The notes: generated by a model from the letters alone, not told the origin. A stretch of 36,251 nucleotides of DNA from an uncultured Desulfarculaceae bacterium (GCA_937908275.1 CALERA010000375.1:1-36251), one strand, 5' to 3'. Shown: positions 7,242 to 16,701, counted from the first letter of the stretch. Numbers and translations: made by a program.

Positions 7242-8762
7242 CTACCCCCAGAGAGTAACGGTGGCCTGATAGGGAAGGTTGAGCTCAATGGCTATCACCA
7301 CCCCTAAAAAACCATCGTCCATGCCGGCCATATCCGAATAGAACCTCACTAGGTCACCCTTGCGCAGGGCCAGGGCGGCGTAGAGGCATTGAAAGCTGAC
7401 CAAGACGCGCTCAACACCGTGCAACTCGATTTCTCGCTCTGCCGCCGCCTGGCAGTCGTCCAGGCTGGTCATGCAGGTGGCGATGGTCTCCTCGCTCACC
7501 TCCAGGTTGTCTGTGGGGGCATCCCCGCTGGCGTCCCGGCTGCGGTATTCCTCCTGCATCCAGGCATCGGCGGAAGTGGCGTTGGGAGTCCAGTTCCGAT
7601 CGCCCTGCACAGTCACCCGGGAATACCACTTGGCTGATGGAATGCGTTTGACGGACCAGGCCACCGCCGCCCCATAGCGGGGGGCGATGCTTTTGGCGGT
7701 GTCGTCATACACCTCCAGCACCGGCTCTCCGTCTGGGGGGCCAAACTCCAGGAGGGAGTAACGCCCCTGGGGATCATCCCCCCACCAGATCGGCAAGCCC
7801 AGCACCACGCCATCCAGGGCGTTTTGCACGCTCAGGGCATTGGACCAGAACACCGCCAGAGCTTGGGGCGCTGCGGTGGCCCCGGTCGAGAAGCCGGCGG
7901 CGTCGATCTCCTCGTCTCCGGCCCCTCCCCATTGGCGCAGCACCGCGTCAATGATCTGTGCTGCTGTCTGGAGGTAGACCCCACCCCGGATCCATCCCTG
8001 CACATCGCAAGTCACCGCGCCGTCGGGTTGGCTGCTCAGAGTGAATTTTCCCGTGGTCAGGTTGATGCTGGACGGGCTCACCACCGCATCACCCACCCTA
8101 ACCTGGTCTATGGCCTGAATTGGACCGTAGGCGTGGACCTGGTAGGTGTAGGGCGCTTCGCTGACCAGGACTGGAGTCACGTTCTTGGCGGAGCCGACGG
8201 CCACCGGCTTGCTTCGCCCCACCGTGGCGCTGGGCACTCCATCGGCGGCGGTGTAGAGATCCCGGGCCACTGACCTGGTTGCCAGGGCTGCCGACAGGCT
8301 CTTGAGCGGCACGGTGAACTTTTCCCGCTCCAGGGTGGGCCGAGCCATCCACCCCTGCTGTGCCACCGCCCAATAAATCCATGGCAGGTCAGGCCCCCCC
8401 ACCTTGCAAACCACGGGCCCACCGGCCCAGCGATAATCCCGGTGCAGGTCCTTCCAGCGCAGGTTGCCCTCCGGGCCCAGGAGCGCGTTCACATCCTGGC
8501 CCAGCTCCATGCTGCCGAAACCCGCCAAGCTGGCCCCGGCGGTCATCTCCTGGGCGTTGTATTTCACCTCGGGGCGGCTCAGGACGCACACCTCGAAGTT
8601 GTTGATGTTGTCCCAGGTTCCCCGGGGAGGTGCGGCATCGCTGAAATACAGCGTCAGAGGTTGTCCATCGCTACGCCGGTAGATGGTGGCCTCAATGGCC
8701 ACCACCCGGCGGAGGTCTGACTGGTTGGCCCAGGCCAAAAATTCAGGTGTTAGGCTGCTCAA
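7242..8762 (-). CDS. Tail hub/tip protein
   Basis: The 506-residue product follows the tape measure gene, where siphoviruses encode distal tail and hub proteins. It probably starts at a TTG whose bases overlap the tape measure TGA (TTGA). It contains RRVVAIEATIYRRSDGQPLTL at the start, a central domain with Trp-rich turns (WKDLHRDYRWAGG) and a C-terminal LRKGDLVRFYSDMAGM segment typical of beta-barrel hub domains. No enzymatic motif is seen. The role is inferred mainly from gene order. Confidence 0.55.
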   Translation of the reverse strand: MSSLTPEFLAWANQSDLRRVVAIEATIYRRSDGQPLTLYFSDAAPPRGTWDNINNFEVCVLSRPEVKYNAQEMTAGASLAGFGSMELGQDVNALLGPEGNLRWKDLHRDYRWAGGPVVCKVGGPDLPWIYWAVAQQGWMARPTLEREKFTVPLKSLSAALATRSVARDLYTAADGVPSATVGRSKPVAVGSAKNVTPVLVSEAPYTYQVHAYGPIQAIDQVRVGDAVVSPSSINLTTGKFTLSSQPDGAVTCDVQGWIRGGVYLQTAAQIIDAVLRQWGGAGDEEIDAAGFSTGATAAPQALAVFWSNALSVQNALDGVVLGLPIWWGDDPQGRYSLLEFGPPDGEPVLEVYDDTAKSIAPRYGAAVAWSVKRIPSAKWYSRVTVQGDRNWTPNATSADAWMQEEYRSRDASGDAPTDNLEVSEETIATCMTSLDDCQAAAEREIELHGVERVLVSFQCLYAALALRKGDLVRFYSDMAGMDDGFLGVVIAIELNLPYQATVTLWG

Positions 8763-11700
8763 AACTTGGGCCTCAAGTTGTGCTGCACCCCGGGAACTTC
8801 GCCACTCTCGGCCATGCTCGCCAAGGTGCGCCGAATCTGGGCATCGACGAGCCGTTCGGTGTCAGCCCGGTCACTGGTGAAGGTGGCCCCGGCAAAGCTG
8901 GTGTGGATGTTGAACACCGGGGAATTGTTGATCACCTGCCCACCACCGGATTCACCGCCCCGAGCCACCGCAATCTGCCCGTCGTTCAGGGCGGCCATGA
9001 ACTCATTGCCATAGCGCCGCACAGACGAGGGCTGAATCACCCATTCATCGCGCAAGGCCCGAATGTCCACCTCATTGGGCTTGGGCGGGGGCCAGCCCAA
9101 GGGACGCCCAGCGTGGGCATAGATCGGCGCAACCGACCCGCCGCCGTGACGGGTGATCAGGCCGGCGTTCTCGGCCGCGGCGGTCAAACCGCCCCCGTGC
9201 CGGCTGTTGGCATCCCCGCCAGTCCCGCCGCTGGAATCGGTTCCGCCCAGGGCATCGTTCAGGCCGTTGGCCGCGTCGGTGGCGTTGTTGAGTTCCTTGG
9301 TCAGGTCCTCGATCTGCGTCACCACGTCGGCCACCGGCATGCCGGTCATGGTGCTGGTCATGATGGCCATGGCCGCGGTGACGCTGTTGGTGGCCTTGTT
9401 CAGGTTGCTCATGGCCGTTCCCTGATAGCCAAGGTCCTTATAGAGCTGCTGGCCCTCCTCAAGCAGAGCCTCAATCTGCCCCTTCTCCAGATCGTGGTTG
9501 TTGAGCAGTTCGTTGCGGATTTCGTTGTAGCGCTCGGTCTTGGCCGCCAGGTCGGCCACGGACCCGGACTGCTGCATGTACAGGTCGATGAGCTTGCTCA
9601 TCTCATCCTGGCCGAGGCCACCGGCCAGCATGGAATCGACGCTGTTGGTCAGGGCTTTGGTATGGGCCTCCAGGAGCCCCATGCCGCCGGCCAGGTCGTC
9701 GGCCAAGCCCTTGCTGATGATCCAGGCAGGGTTGAGCTGTTCATTGATGATGTCGGCGTATTCTTGGGTGCCAGGGGTCAACTTGCCCAGGGTCTCGTAG
9801 ACGCCGCCCAGGACGCCGCCGTAGCCTCCCAGGTAGTCACCGGCCCCCGCCGCCAGGGGCCCCATCTTGCCGATCTCCTCGTTGAGCTCGGACGCGGTGA
9901 TGGTGCCTTCCTCGGCCTTGGCCTTGAAGTCCTCGACCCGGCTAGACAGCTCCTCCCAATGGGCCTCGTAGTTGCCGGGAATCTCATAGGGCAGCCGGGT
10001 ATCCTCCTCGCCGAAAAGTGACCCGATTCCACCGCCGCCTAAAGCTCCGAGCAAACCGCCGGCAATTGCGAGTGGGATGCCTAGTCCGGTAGGGGCCAGG
10101 GCCAGACCAAGCATGGCGCCACCAGCACCGCCCAGCCCTCCACCTAACGTGCTGTAGCCTTTATCGTTGTAGATTAAATTGGATAATAGTGATCCGCCGA
10201 TGCCGCCTGCGGCTCCGGCCACCCCAAACCAACCCGCGCCATAGCCGCTGCCAAACAGCCCCGCGCCCCCGTTGGCCGCCGCCGCCTCGGCCCCCATCTC
10301 CCCGAGGACATATTCAGCAGCCCCGGGAGTCAGCCAGGTCGTGGGAGCGGTCAGGGCGCCAAGGCCGCCACTGGTAATCCAGTTGTAGGCGTTGTAGAGG
10401 GTGCCCGCGTTGCTGATCAGGCCCAGGGCGGAGTTGGTCGCCCCGAGAGCATCGGATTGCCCGCTCTGCACTCCGGCCAGGCTGCCCAACACCGGGAAGG
10501 CGCTCCCCGCGCTGGGAATCAGGGCCAAAACGCCCTGGGCCAGCAAGCTCGTGGTCACCGCGGTCATGAGCTGGGAGGCCGCGCTGATGCCGACGTTCTC
10601 CATGGCATTGGCAAAGGCCTCGCCGAAGCTTTCGGCCCCCTTTATCCAGGAGGTGAAAGCATCGTTGAAGCCATCGCTGATGCGCTCAATGGTGTGCTGG
10701 GAAAGGGCGTTCCAGTTGTCGTAGAAGTTGGCCAGCTTGCGCAGGCCGGTGACGATGCCGTTCTCATAAATCCGATCGCGCTTGAGGGCTAGGGCCTGCT
10801 CGATCAGCACCTGGTTGTTGGTGTGGGCGCGCAGGTCGGCCTCGAACTTTTGCAGGTCGGCCTTCTTCTTGTACTCGGTATTCCCGCTCAGCTCGGCGAT
10901 CTGCTCGGCAACCCAAGCCTCATCCTTGAGCCGCTTTTCGGCCGCCTTGCGGTGAACCTCGGCCTCTTCATCCGCCTGAGCCTTGGCAAGATCAACGCGC
11001 TCTTGCGCATATTTATTGATATCCTCATTTTCTTTGAATGGGCTTTTGCCTTCGGCGAGTCTGGCATATGCGTGTTCGATGGCTTTATCAATAATTTCAC
11101 GTGATGGAAGTTGATCAAGCAGAAGGGATTCGATTTCCTGTTGCGTAAGAGTCGGCACAAGGGACGGAATTAATGTCTCTTTGCCATTAATCTCGACACC
11201 GATAGAAATCTCCGTCGATATTCCACCGTCTGGCCTTAGTAGTTCTCCCAGCCAACCAGGACCCTTGGAAGTACCATCTTCTCTAAGGCCATAGTCTTTT
11301 TGGGTTTTTGCGAACTTTTTCGCGGCTTCTTCCAGGGCCTTGTACGCTTCCAGGTACTTGTTGCGGATTTTCTCGATGGCCTCTTCCTCCCCGGTCAGGG
11401 AAGATGCGGTCAGGCTCCGCTTTACCTTGAGGTACTTGTCCCAGGATTCGGCCGCGTCCTTGGCCTGCTTTTCGTCTAGGGCCTTGCTCTTGGCGGCATA
11501 CCACTCATCCACCAGGGCCTTGTCCTGGGTGGCCTTGAGCCTGTCCTGGTACTCCTGCGCCAGCTTGGCGCGCTCCTTGTCGATCTCCGTCAGGCCGGCC
11601 AGTTCAATTTCGTTGGTCAGCTTGCGTCGGGCCTCGGCCACCTTGCGCCCGGTTTCGACATGTGCCGCCTCAACCTTGCCCTGGGTGGTGATCTCAAGCG

Positions 11701-13498
11701 CGGCTACCTCGGCATCATATTGCCCTTGGGTGACCTTCTTTTCGCTCAGCTTTTCCCCGAGCTTTGCTAGCTCGATCTTCTTTTCTCTGTCAATGATGGC
11801 CAGGCGGGTTTCAAGCGTGGATTCCTGTGCGGAAAGAACGGACTTTTCAGCCTCAATCTTTGCCTTGGCAACCTCGGCAATCCTCAGTTTTTCCGCTGCG
11901 GAAGCCTTGGAAGCATCCTCTGCGTTTCGCTCAGCTATTGACTTGAATCCGGAAGAATCAACCCCAGCGAACTCGGCAGCTCGGCCAGCCTCTTCATAAA
12001 GCCTTACCGCTTCATCAAGATTGGCCTTGAGGCCTGGTAACATGGCCTTCATTCGCTCTGCGTTGATCAGAGTGAACGGGCTCTTGAATGGTGAATTAGC
12101 ACCCTCGGATATCGCTGCCTCAGCCTCAGCAATGGCTTGCAAGGCAGCCTGCATTTCACTCTTGCGACGCGATAATAGATCGGACGGACCTTCCTTGCCG
12201 ATTTTTACCTGTTGTATTTTGGTAATGGTGTTTAAGAAGTCGGTTGCTTGCCTTATAATACCGTCGAATGCTGGCGCAAGATTATCGCCGATCGCGACGC
12301 CTAAATCCTTGACTGCCTGCTTAAATCTTTCCCAATTGGCTATGCTGTCATTCGCGAACTGCCTTGCTTTCTCCCCATACTCTTCATGCATGACCCGGGA
12401 CAGTTTAGGCAGTAAGTCTAAAGCTAAAACCTTTCCAGTTTCGACCTGCTTATTAAATTCCTCAGTGGTCATTCCCACTGACCTGGCCGCCATATTGAAC
12501 GCGCCGGGAAGGTGCTCGCCCATCTGCCGGCGAAGCTCCTCCATCGACACCGTTCCCTTGCTAATCATCTGTTGCCAGGCTAGCAGGATACCGGCTGTGC
12601 GCTCGCCGCTCAGGCCAAGGGCGGTGGAGGCCTCCAGGACGGATTGAAACATCTCCCTGGCATCACCGGCCGCCAGGCCCGCCTGCTGGGCCGCAGACAA
12701 CAGGCCCTTGTAGGCCGGGGCCACATCGTAAAAATTCTTGCCCAGGCTATCCGACACCTGGCGCAGGGCCGCCATTTCATTGGCCGCCCCCTGGGCCCCT
12801 CCCATGAGAGATTCAAACGCCCGCGAAATGCCAATCATCTCGCGGTGGGCTTCTGCGGTGCCTAGCGCCAGGCTTTTCATAAGGTCAAGTAATTGCTTGA
12901 CCGCATACGCCCCGGTGGCTATTCCAAGGAATTGCCCGACATTGCCCGACAAGCCCGCAAAGGAAAGGCCGGTTCCCCTTGCTGATCCACCAAGATCATT
13001 TAGGTGGCTAAGTAGTCGCGGGGCTTGGAGGCCCATGGCCTCCAGTTCCTTGGTGGCCAGGCCCGTGGCCCGCTGGATCTCCTTGAAGGCCTGGGCCTGC
13101 ACCTGGGCCGCGCGCTGGTCCAGCATCCGGGCCTGGAGCTGGCCAATCTGGGCGTCAGTCGCGCCCAGGGCCAGGGCCGACGCCCGCAGGCTGGCCGTGG
13201 CCTTTTCTTGGCTGGTGGGCAGCGCCGCGAAAGCCCCGCCTAGGGAAATGACCTCATCCCGGGTCATGTCCGCCAAGCGCATGACCTGGGTGAGGGCCTT
13301 TTCCATCCCGGCCGTGGAGCCGGTGTCCATCATCTGCTGCTTGAGGCCGGCCATCTTGTCGCCCGAGAGCGAGCCGAGGGCCTTTTCCAGGTTGCCCAAT
13401 CCCGAATGCAGGGCCATCACCTCCGCATACATGCTGCGGAAGGTGCTGGTGGCCTGGTCCTTGGCGGACACGATTATTTGAGTGTGGGCGTCGGCCAA
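8759..13498 (-). CDS. Tail tape measure protein
   Basis: At 1579 residues this is the longest gene. It sets tail length and is threaded in the tail lumen. Residues about 200-420 match the conserved tape measure domain (GISRAFESLMGGAQGA, MSMEELRRQMGEHLPGAFN-like segment). Long coiled coil follows (about 430-740), then a distinct module (about 736-829), more coiled coil, and a Gly/Ala-rich hydrophobic region near 1000-1200 that may insert in the membrane during DNA injection. The start is TTG with GAGGAT upstream, four bases past the T-domain stop. Base composition is mosaic, with AT-rich patches near 11010-11300 and 12190-12460. Confidence 0.9.
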   Translation of the reverse strand: MADAHTQIIVSAKDQATSTFRSMYAEVMALHSGLGNLEKALGSLSGDKMAGLKQQMMDTGSTAGMEKALTQVMRLADMTRDEVISLGGAFAALPTSQEKATASLRASALALGATDAQIGQLQARMLDQRAAQVQAQAFKEIQRATGLATKELEAMGLQAPRLLSHLNDLGGSARGTGLSFAGLSGNVGQFLGIATGAYAVKQLLDLMKSLALGTAEAHREMIGISRAFESLMGGAQGAANEMAALRQVSDSLGKNFYDVAPAYKGLLSAAQQAGLAAGDAREMFQSVLEASTALGLSGERTAGILLAWQQMISKGTVSMEELRRQMGEHLPGAFNMAARSVGMTTEEFNKQVETGKVLALDLLPKLSRVMHEEYGEKARQFANDSIANWERFKQAVKDLGVAIGDNLAPAFDGIIRQATDFLNTITKIQQVKIGKEGPSDLLSRRKSEMQAALQAIAEAEAAISEGANSPFKSPFTLINAERMKAMLPGLKANLDEAVRLYEEAGRAAEFAGVDSSGFKSIAERNAEDASKASAAEKLRIAEVAKAKIEAEKSVLSAQESTLETRLAIIDREKKIELAKLGEKLSEKKVTQGQYDAEVAALEITTQGKVEAAHVETGRKVAEARRKLTNEIELAGLTEIDKERAKLAQEYQDRLKATQDKALVDEWYAAKSKALDEKQAKDAAESWDKYLKVKRSLTASSLTGEEEAIEKIRNKYLEAYKALEEAAKKFAKTQKDYGLREDGTSKGPGWLGELLRPDGGISTEISIGVEINGKETLIPSLVPTLTQQEIESLLLDQLPSREIIDKAIEHAYARLAEGKSPFKENEDINKYAQERVDLAKAQADEEAEVHRKAAEKRLKDEAWVAEQIAELSGNTEYKKKADLQKFEADLRAHTNNQVLIEQALALKRDRIYENGIVTGLRKLANFYDNWNALSQHTIERISDGFNDAFTSWIKGAESFGEAFANAMENVGISAASQLMTAVTTSLLAQGVLALIPSAGSAFPVLGSLAGVQSGQSDALGATNSALGLISNAGTLYNAYNWITSGGLGALTAPTTWLTPGAAEYVLGEMGAEAAAANGGAGLFGSGYGAGWFGVAGAAGGIGGSLLSNLIYNDKGYSTLGGGLGGAGGAMLGLALAPTGLGIPLAIAGGLLGALGGGGIGSLFGEEDTRLPYEIPGNYEAHWEELSSRVEDFKAKAEEGTITASELNEEIGKMGPLAAGAGDYLGGYGGVLGGVYETLGKLTPGTQEYADIINEQLNPAWIISKGLADDLAGGMGLLEAHTKALTNSVDSMLAGGLGQDEMSKLIDLYMQQSGSVADLAAKTERYNEIRNELLNNHDLEKGQIEALLEEGQQLYKDLGYQGTAMSNLNKATNSVTAAMAIMTSTMTGMPVADVVTQIEDLTKELNNATDAANGLNDALGGTDSSGGTGGDANSRHGGGLTAAAENAGLITRHGGGSVAPIYAHAGRPLGWPPPKPNEVDIRALRDEWVIQPSSVRRYGNEFMAALNDGQIAVARGGESGGGQVINNSPVFNIHTSFAGATFTSDRADTERLVDAQIRRTLASMAESGEVPGVQHNLRPKF

Positions 13499-13499
13499 C

Positions 13500-14149
13500 T
13501 CAATCCTCGCGCGTGGGCTTCTTCCTGGATTGCGCCGCCAGGGCGGCGGCCTCGATCATGCGCAACTTGCGGAGAAGCGCAGGGCTGATGGGGATGCCCA
13601 GAACCTGGGCCACGCTGAACACGGCCGGCAGGTCCAGACCCACCAGCCCCCCCAGACCCGTTCGCCACTGGCCTTGGGTGTGGGTCCAAAGCTCCAAAAC
13701 GGCGCGGTTGCCGGAAACGATTTCGGGCCGCCGCCACTCGCAGGAGTCGCAGTCGGCCCGAATCGTGTCCCGGCAGGTTTCGCAATACCTGGCCCTGGAC
13801 CGGTTGAAGGCCCAGGCCAGGTACTCGGTTAGTTTTTTTGCTCCTCCGTCGAGGGGAAAGTCTCCCTGACCACCTGTCGCCAGAGATAGGACACATCCTT
13901 GCGGCTGCCCTTGATCTGGTCGAAGAGGTCCTGGCCGTAGAGCTTGATGATCTGCGGCTTGATCAGGGAGTCGGTACGCTTGGCGACGAAGACCTCGGGG
14001 CCCTGGCTGATCACGCTGCTGTCGGGATCGCCGGGCTTGACGGCCAGCGCCACGTCGAGAGCGTCCATGTACTCCTCGGATTCGTCCCAGCTCATGGACT
14101 TGACCTGGACTTCCATGCCACTGTCGGGCAACTTCACGGTGCGGGACAT
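13500..14149 (-). CDS. Tail assembly chaperone GT fusion, made by -1 frameshift
   Basis: The second frame runs from 13832 to the TGA at 13500-13502 (110 codons) and has no ATG or GTG near its beginning. It becomes continuous with the upstream gene if ribosomes slip back one base at A AAA AAC (13838-13832). The product would be 216 residues: the 106-residue G protein plus a T domain. The T part has CETC and CDSC pairs (CX2C-X7-CX2C) and then ELWTHTQGQWRTGLGGLVGL, a DUF1799-like tail pattern. Known GT proteins bridge the tube protein and the tape measure during tail assembly. The fusion is inferred from a well-known conserved mechanism. Confidence 0.82.
13829..14149 (-). CDS. Tail assembly chaperone G (unshifted product)
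   Basis: The 106-residue product begins at ATG with MSRTVKLPDSGMEVQVKSMS and ends in EEQKN. It sits between the tail tube and tape measure genes, where lambda encodes gpG, a chaperone that keeps the tape measure soluble and recruits tube subunits. The sequence has an N-terminal beta part and a helical C-terminal half, as is common for these proteins. Its last codons hold the slippery sequence for the GT fusion. Sequence families here diverge widely, so the call depends on location and the frameshift. Confidence 0.75.
   Translation of the reverse strand: MSRTVKLPDSGMEVQVKSMSWDESEEYMDALDVALAVKPGDPDSSVISQGPEVFVAKRTDSLIKPQIIKLYGQDLFDQIKGSRKDVSYLWRQVVRETFPSTEEQKN
13832..13838 (-). promoter_or_regulatory. 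Programmed -1 ribosomal frameshift site (A AAA AAC)
   Basis: On the coding strand the heptamer A AAA AAC occurs in the right phase (codons CAA AAA AAC TAA), directly before the stop of the G gene. It has the X XXY YYZ form of known slippery sites. A slip of -1 places AAA AAA under the tRNAs and continues with CTA ACC GAG into the T frame. The downstream sequence is GC-rich and could form a stimulatory structure, which I have not modelled. Confidence 0.85.
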
Positions 14150-14201
14150 TGCGCTTCTCCTTTGTGCGTTGTGCGTTGGTTTTGCCTAGGGGCGGCCGCG
14201 C

Positions 14202-15155
14202 CTAGGCGTAACTAGCTTGGCTGTTGATCAGGGTCACCACCACGGCCGAGGCGGCGACGTTGGTGTCGTAGAAGGCCTGGAAATCCAGGTCCAGGTTGAT
14301 GCCCTGCGGCCCCGGAATGGCCGGCGTCTTGTACGTGAAAAGCACCTCGGGCAGATAGAACGCCAGGGAATCGTCGCCGTTGGCGTAGGTCAGGCCCAGG
14401 GTGGTCTTGGTGTCGGCGCTGGCCTTGTCGATCAAGGCGGCGGAAGTGGAGTCGAAGATGCTGGACATGCTGCCGCTCACCGCGGCCACGCCCTCGGGGA
14501 TGGCCCGGCGGATGCCGAAGTCATTGATGCCGTACTGAGCGTTGTCCAGGCTCAGGTTGAGGTCCAGCTTGAAGGTCTTGCCGGGATCGAAGTCCACCCC
14601 GGCCTCCTGGAGGGTCGCGTGCTTGTGCTCAAAGAGAACCAGGGAGGGCTCCGTCGGGGTGGCGTCGTAGGCGCTGGTGCCCTTGGTCTCGCTGGCCCCG
14701 ACGATGCCCAAGGTGGCCTGGAGCTGGCCTTCGTCGCCCTCGCTCAGGCTCATGGACCCCACCTTGGAACCGCCGTACCTGTAGAACAGCATCTGGTCAG
14801 TGAAGCCCTTGTCCAGGATCAGGGAGGGCTGATTGTCGCCCAGCTTGAAAACGTGGGTGTAGGGGGCTTCCGCGCCCGTGGTGGTGGGCGGCCCGAAGAT
14901 GGCCTTGAGCCAGTAGCCAAAGGTGAGCACGTCCACCGGCACCACGATGTTGCCGCTCACGTCCAGCCGCCCGCTGAACGGCTGGGCGGGGCTGCGGCTG
15001 TTGCGCACCACCGTGGACGGGCTCTTGGGACGCGTGGCCGACAGGTCCACGCTGATGAAGGGCATCTTGACGGCCGCCGGGCTCCCCGGCGGGGTGAGAA
15101 AGCTGGACTCGTAGTCCAGCAACAGTTGGGCCTTTCGCCCGGTGGCCTGGGCCAT
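14202..15155 (-). CDS. Major tail tube protein
   Basis: The 317-residue protein is predicted to polymerise into the tail tube. It opens with AQATGRKAQLLLDYESSF, followed by PFSGRLDVSGNIVVPVDV and YGGSKVGSMSLSEGDEGQ, motifs typical of the phage tail tube family. The KVGSMSLS segment is the usual strand-turn in these beta-sandwich proteins. It lies upstream of the G/GT chaperones, as in nearly all siphoviruses. The ATG has GGAGG upstream. The length is typical of the larger tube proteins. Confidence 0.8.
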   Translation of the reverse strand: MAQATGRKAQLLLDYESSFLTPPGSPAAVKMPFISVDLSATRPKSPSTVVRNSRSPAQPFSGRLDVSGNIVVPVDVLTFGYWLKAIFGPPTTTGAEAPYTHVFKLGDNQPSLILDKGFTDQMLFYRYGGSKVGSMSLSEGDEGQLQATLGIVGASETKGTSAYDATPTEPSLVLFEHKHATLQEAGVDFDPGKTFKLDLNLSLDNAQYGINDFGIRRAIPEGVAAVSGSMSSIFDSTSAALIDKASADTKTTLGLTYANGDDSLAFYLPEVLFTYKTPAIPGPQGINLDLDFQAFYDTNVAASAVVVTLINSQASYA

Positions 15156-15194
15156 GGGTTTCCTCCAGACGTTGGGTTGTCAGGATTGGTTTGG

Positions 15195-15683
15195 CTAGTA
15201 GACGATTTGCGCCCCGCCGATCAGGTACGGCGTGGTGACGGTGACCAGCATCCACCCCGGGATGAGCGGGAAGTAAGCGATGGCCTCCAGTTCCGGCTCG
15301 GCCAGGGGCAAGAGCATGTCGCCACAACCGGCTTGCAGGGCGTCCCAAATGAGCTGGCCCATCCTGTCCGCCTGGGCCTGGCCGGGGTAGGTGATCACGT
15401 TGCCATCCCTGATCACCCCTTCATTGACCACTCCCCAGCGAATGCCGATGGGGTAGCGGTGTTCGCGCCCATCCGGAGCATCGCCGTCGATCGCCGGGCC
15501 CTCTGGGGTCAGGATGATCAGGGGACACTCGGTCTCGCCAGGCGGATTGCGCTGGTCCATGCCGATGATCAAGGTCAGGCCCTTGCCAAACTGATCCTGA
15601 CACCAGGCGGCCAAGGGTTCGTGGGCCAGGATGGCGTTTTTGAACCGCTCAATGATCCCCGAGAAGCCCAAGAGCTTGTTCAT
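15195..15683 (-). CDS. Probable tail terminator / tail completion protein
   Basis: The 162-residue product overlaps the upstream gene stop by ATGA. It contains NPPGETECPLIILTPEG, HRYPIGIRWGVV and a C-terminal PGWMLVTVTTPY, giving an alternating beta pattern like gpU-type terminators that cap the finished tail. It lies between the neck-type protein and the tail tube gene, the usual place for a terminator. The family match is positional rather than by exact motif. Confidence 0.5.
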   Translation of the reverse strand: MNKLLGFSGIIERFKNAILAHEPLAAWCQDQFGKGLTLIIGMDQRNPPGETECPLIILTPEGPAIDGDAPDGREHRYPIGIRWGVVNEGVIRDGNVITYPGQAQADRMGQLIWDALQAGCGDMLLPLAEPELEAIAYFPLIPGWMLVTVTTPYLIGGAQIVY

Positions 15684-16327
15684 GCCGCTCTCCGCGCCGC
15701 TTCCTGGCTCCGGGCCAGGATCTCGAATATGCGCTCGGTTATGGTCTGCTCAATCCAGGCCCGGGAGGCCAGGAACAAGGGATAGACCAGGGGCCGGGGT
15801 GGGCTCGTGATGCTGGCCCCGGCCGGCGGCTTGGCCCCGGCTGCCCAGAAGAACTTCTTCATCTTCGGGGTTACCGGCGTTTCAAAGCCGGCTTGCACCT
15901 GAGCCGCCAGGCGGGCGGCCGAGTGCGACAGCCAGCCCACCCGGACCCGCATGGCCGCGGGCTCCCACTTGTAGGCCACCGCCCGGGCGATGTGCCCGAA
16001 GTGCCAGGGAGTCAAACCTTTGCGCATCCGCCCGCCCTGGTCCTCGGCCTTGGCCCGGTCCAAGAGGCGCTGCTTCTGCAAATCGGTTAACGGGGGCCAG
16101 CCGTGATTGGCCACGTCCCCGCGATAGGCGGCGGCCACCATCTCCTGCCGCAGCCGCCAGCCCACGTGCCGCACCGCCCGGGAGAACTCGCCCGGGAAGT
16201 TGTCGGCCAGGTGAGCCAACATGGGCGCAGCGGTGTCGTTGATCTTGACCAACGTCCCGGTGGGGCCGCCAAAGGGAATGAAGGGGTAGGTTCGCCCCCC
16301 GACCGTTAGAGCATCCTGGCCTGCCAT
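15680..16327 (-). CDS. Phage neck / virion morphogenesis protein (gp10-like)
   Basis: The 215-residue product starts at the ATG at 16327 (AGGA lies upstream), about 20 bases inside the upstream gene. Helical motifs such as FSRAVRHVGWRLRQEM and basic stretches (KMKKFF) resemble HK97 gp10-like neck or minor tail proteins. An in-frame upstream start would add 14 residues but extend the overlap. It probably helps join head and tail. No enzyme motif is seen. Confidence 0.55.
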   Translation of the reverse strand: MAGQDALTVGGRTYPFIPFGGPTGTLVKINDTAAPMLAHLADNFPGEFSRAVRHVGWRLRQEMVAAAYRGDVANHGWPPLTDLQKQRLLDRAKAEDQGGRMRKGLTPWHFGHIARAVAYKWEPAAMRVRVGWLSHSAARLAAQVQAGFETPVTPKMKKFFWAAGAKPPAGASITSPPRPLVYPLFLASRAWIEQTITERIFEILARSQEAARRAA

Positions 16328-16686
16328 CTGCTTCCTATGCGCTGCCCGCGCTCGGCCCAGCAGGACCACATGGCCCCCTCGGGGCCGGCCTGTTGGATGG
16401 TCCAGGGGTTGTCAGGGTCATTGGCCCGGGCCACCTTGTCCAGGTAGGCCGGGCAAGCGGCCACACTGGCCCGTGGCAGCATGATCCGCGTCCACTCGCC
16501 CAGGCCGGCGCGGTAGGTCCGGGGCATCTCGGCCGGGCCTTCGTCCAACACCGGCATTTCCTCCACCACCCCGCGCACGGGCAGTGGCGCGGCCCCTTGG
16601 GCGGTGTAGATCAGATCCTCGGCCGCTTCGTCCTTGTCCAGGATGGCCACGGCATCGGCCTGCATGTGTTCGCGGAAGCTGGCCAT
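16306..16686 (-). CDS. Head-tail joining protein (FII-like)
   Basis: The 126-residue product has an N-terminus (MASFREHMQADAVAILDKDE) like the lambda FII-type attachment proteins, then alternating beta strands (PVRGVVEEMPVL, RTYRAGLGEWTRIML). A joining protein here would sit at the portal vertex and accept the tail. The ATG has GAGGAATC upstream. It follows the large hairpin after the capsid gene, so its expression is probably lower than that of the capsid. The identity is supported mainly by location and rough pattern. Confidence 0.5.
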   Translation of the reverse strand: MASFREHMQADAVAILDKDEAAEDLIYTAQGAAPLPVRGVVEEMPVLDEGPAEMPRTYRAGLGEWTRIMLPRASVAACPAYLDKVARANDPDNPWTIQQAGPEGAMWSCWAERGQRIGSRWQARML

Positions 16687-16701
16687 GATTCCTCACGAGG
16701 T

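Noticed and set aside
8747..10021. Plus-strand ORF of 424 codons opposite the tape measure
   Set aside because: Shadow of the tape measure third-position GC; repeated GQ/GHG residues and no domain.
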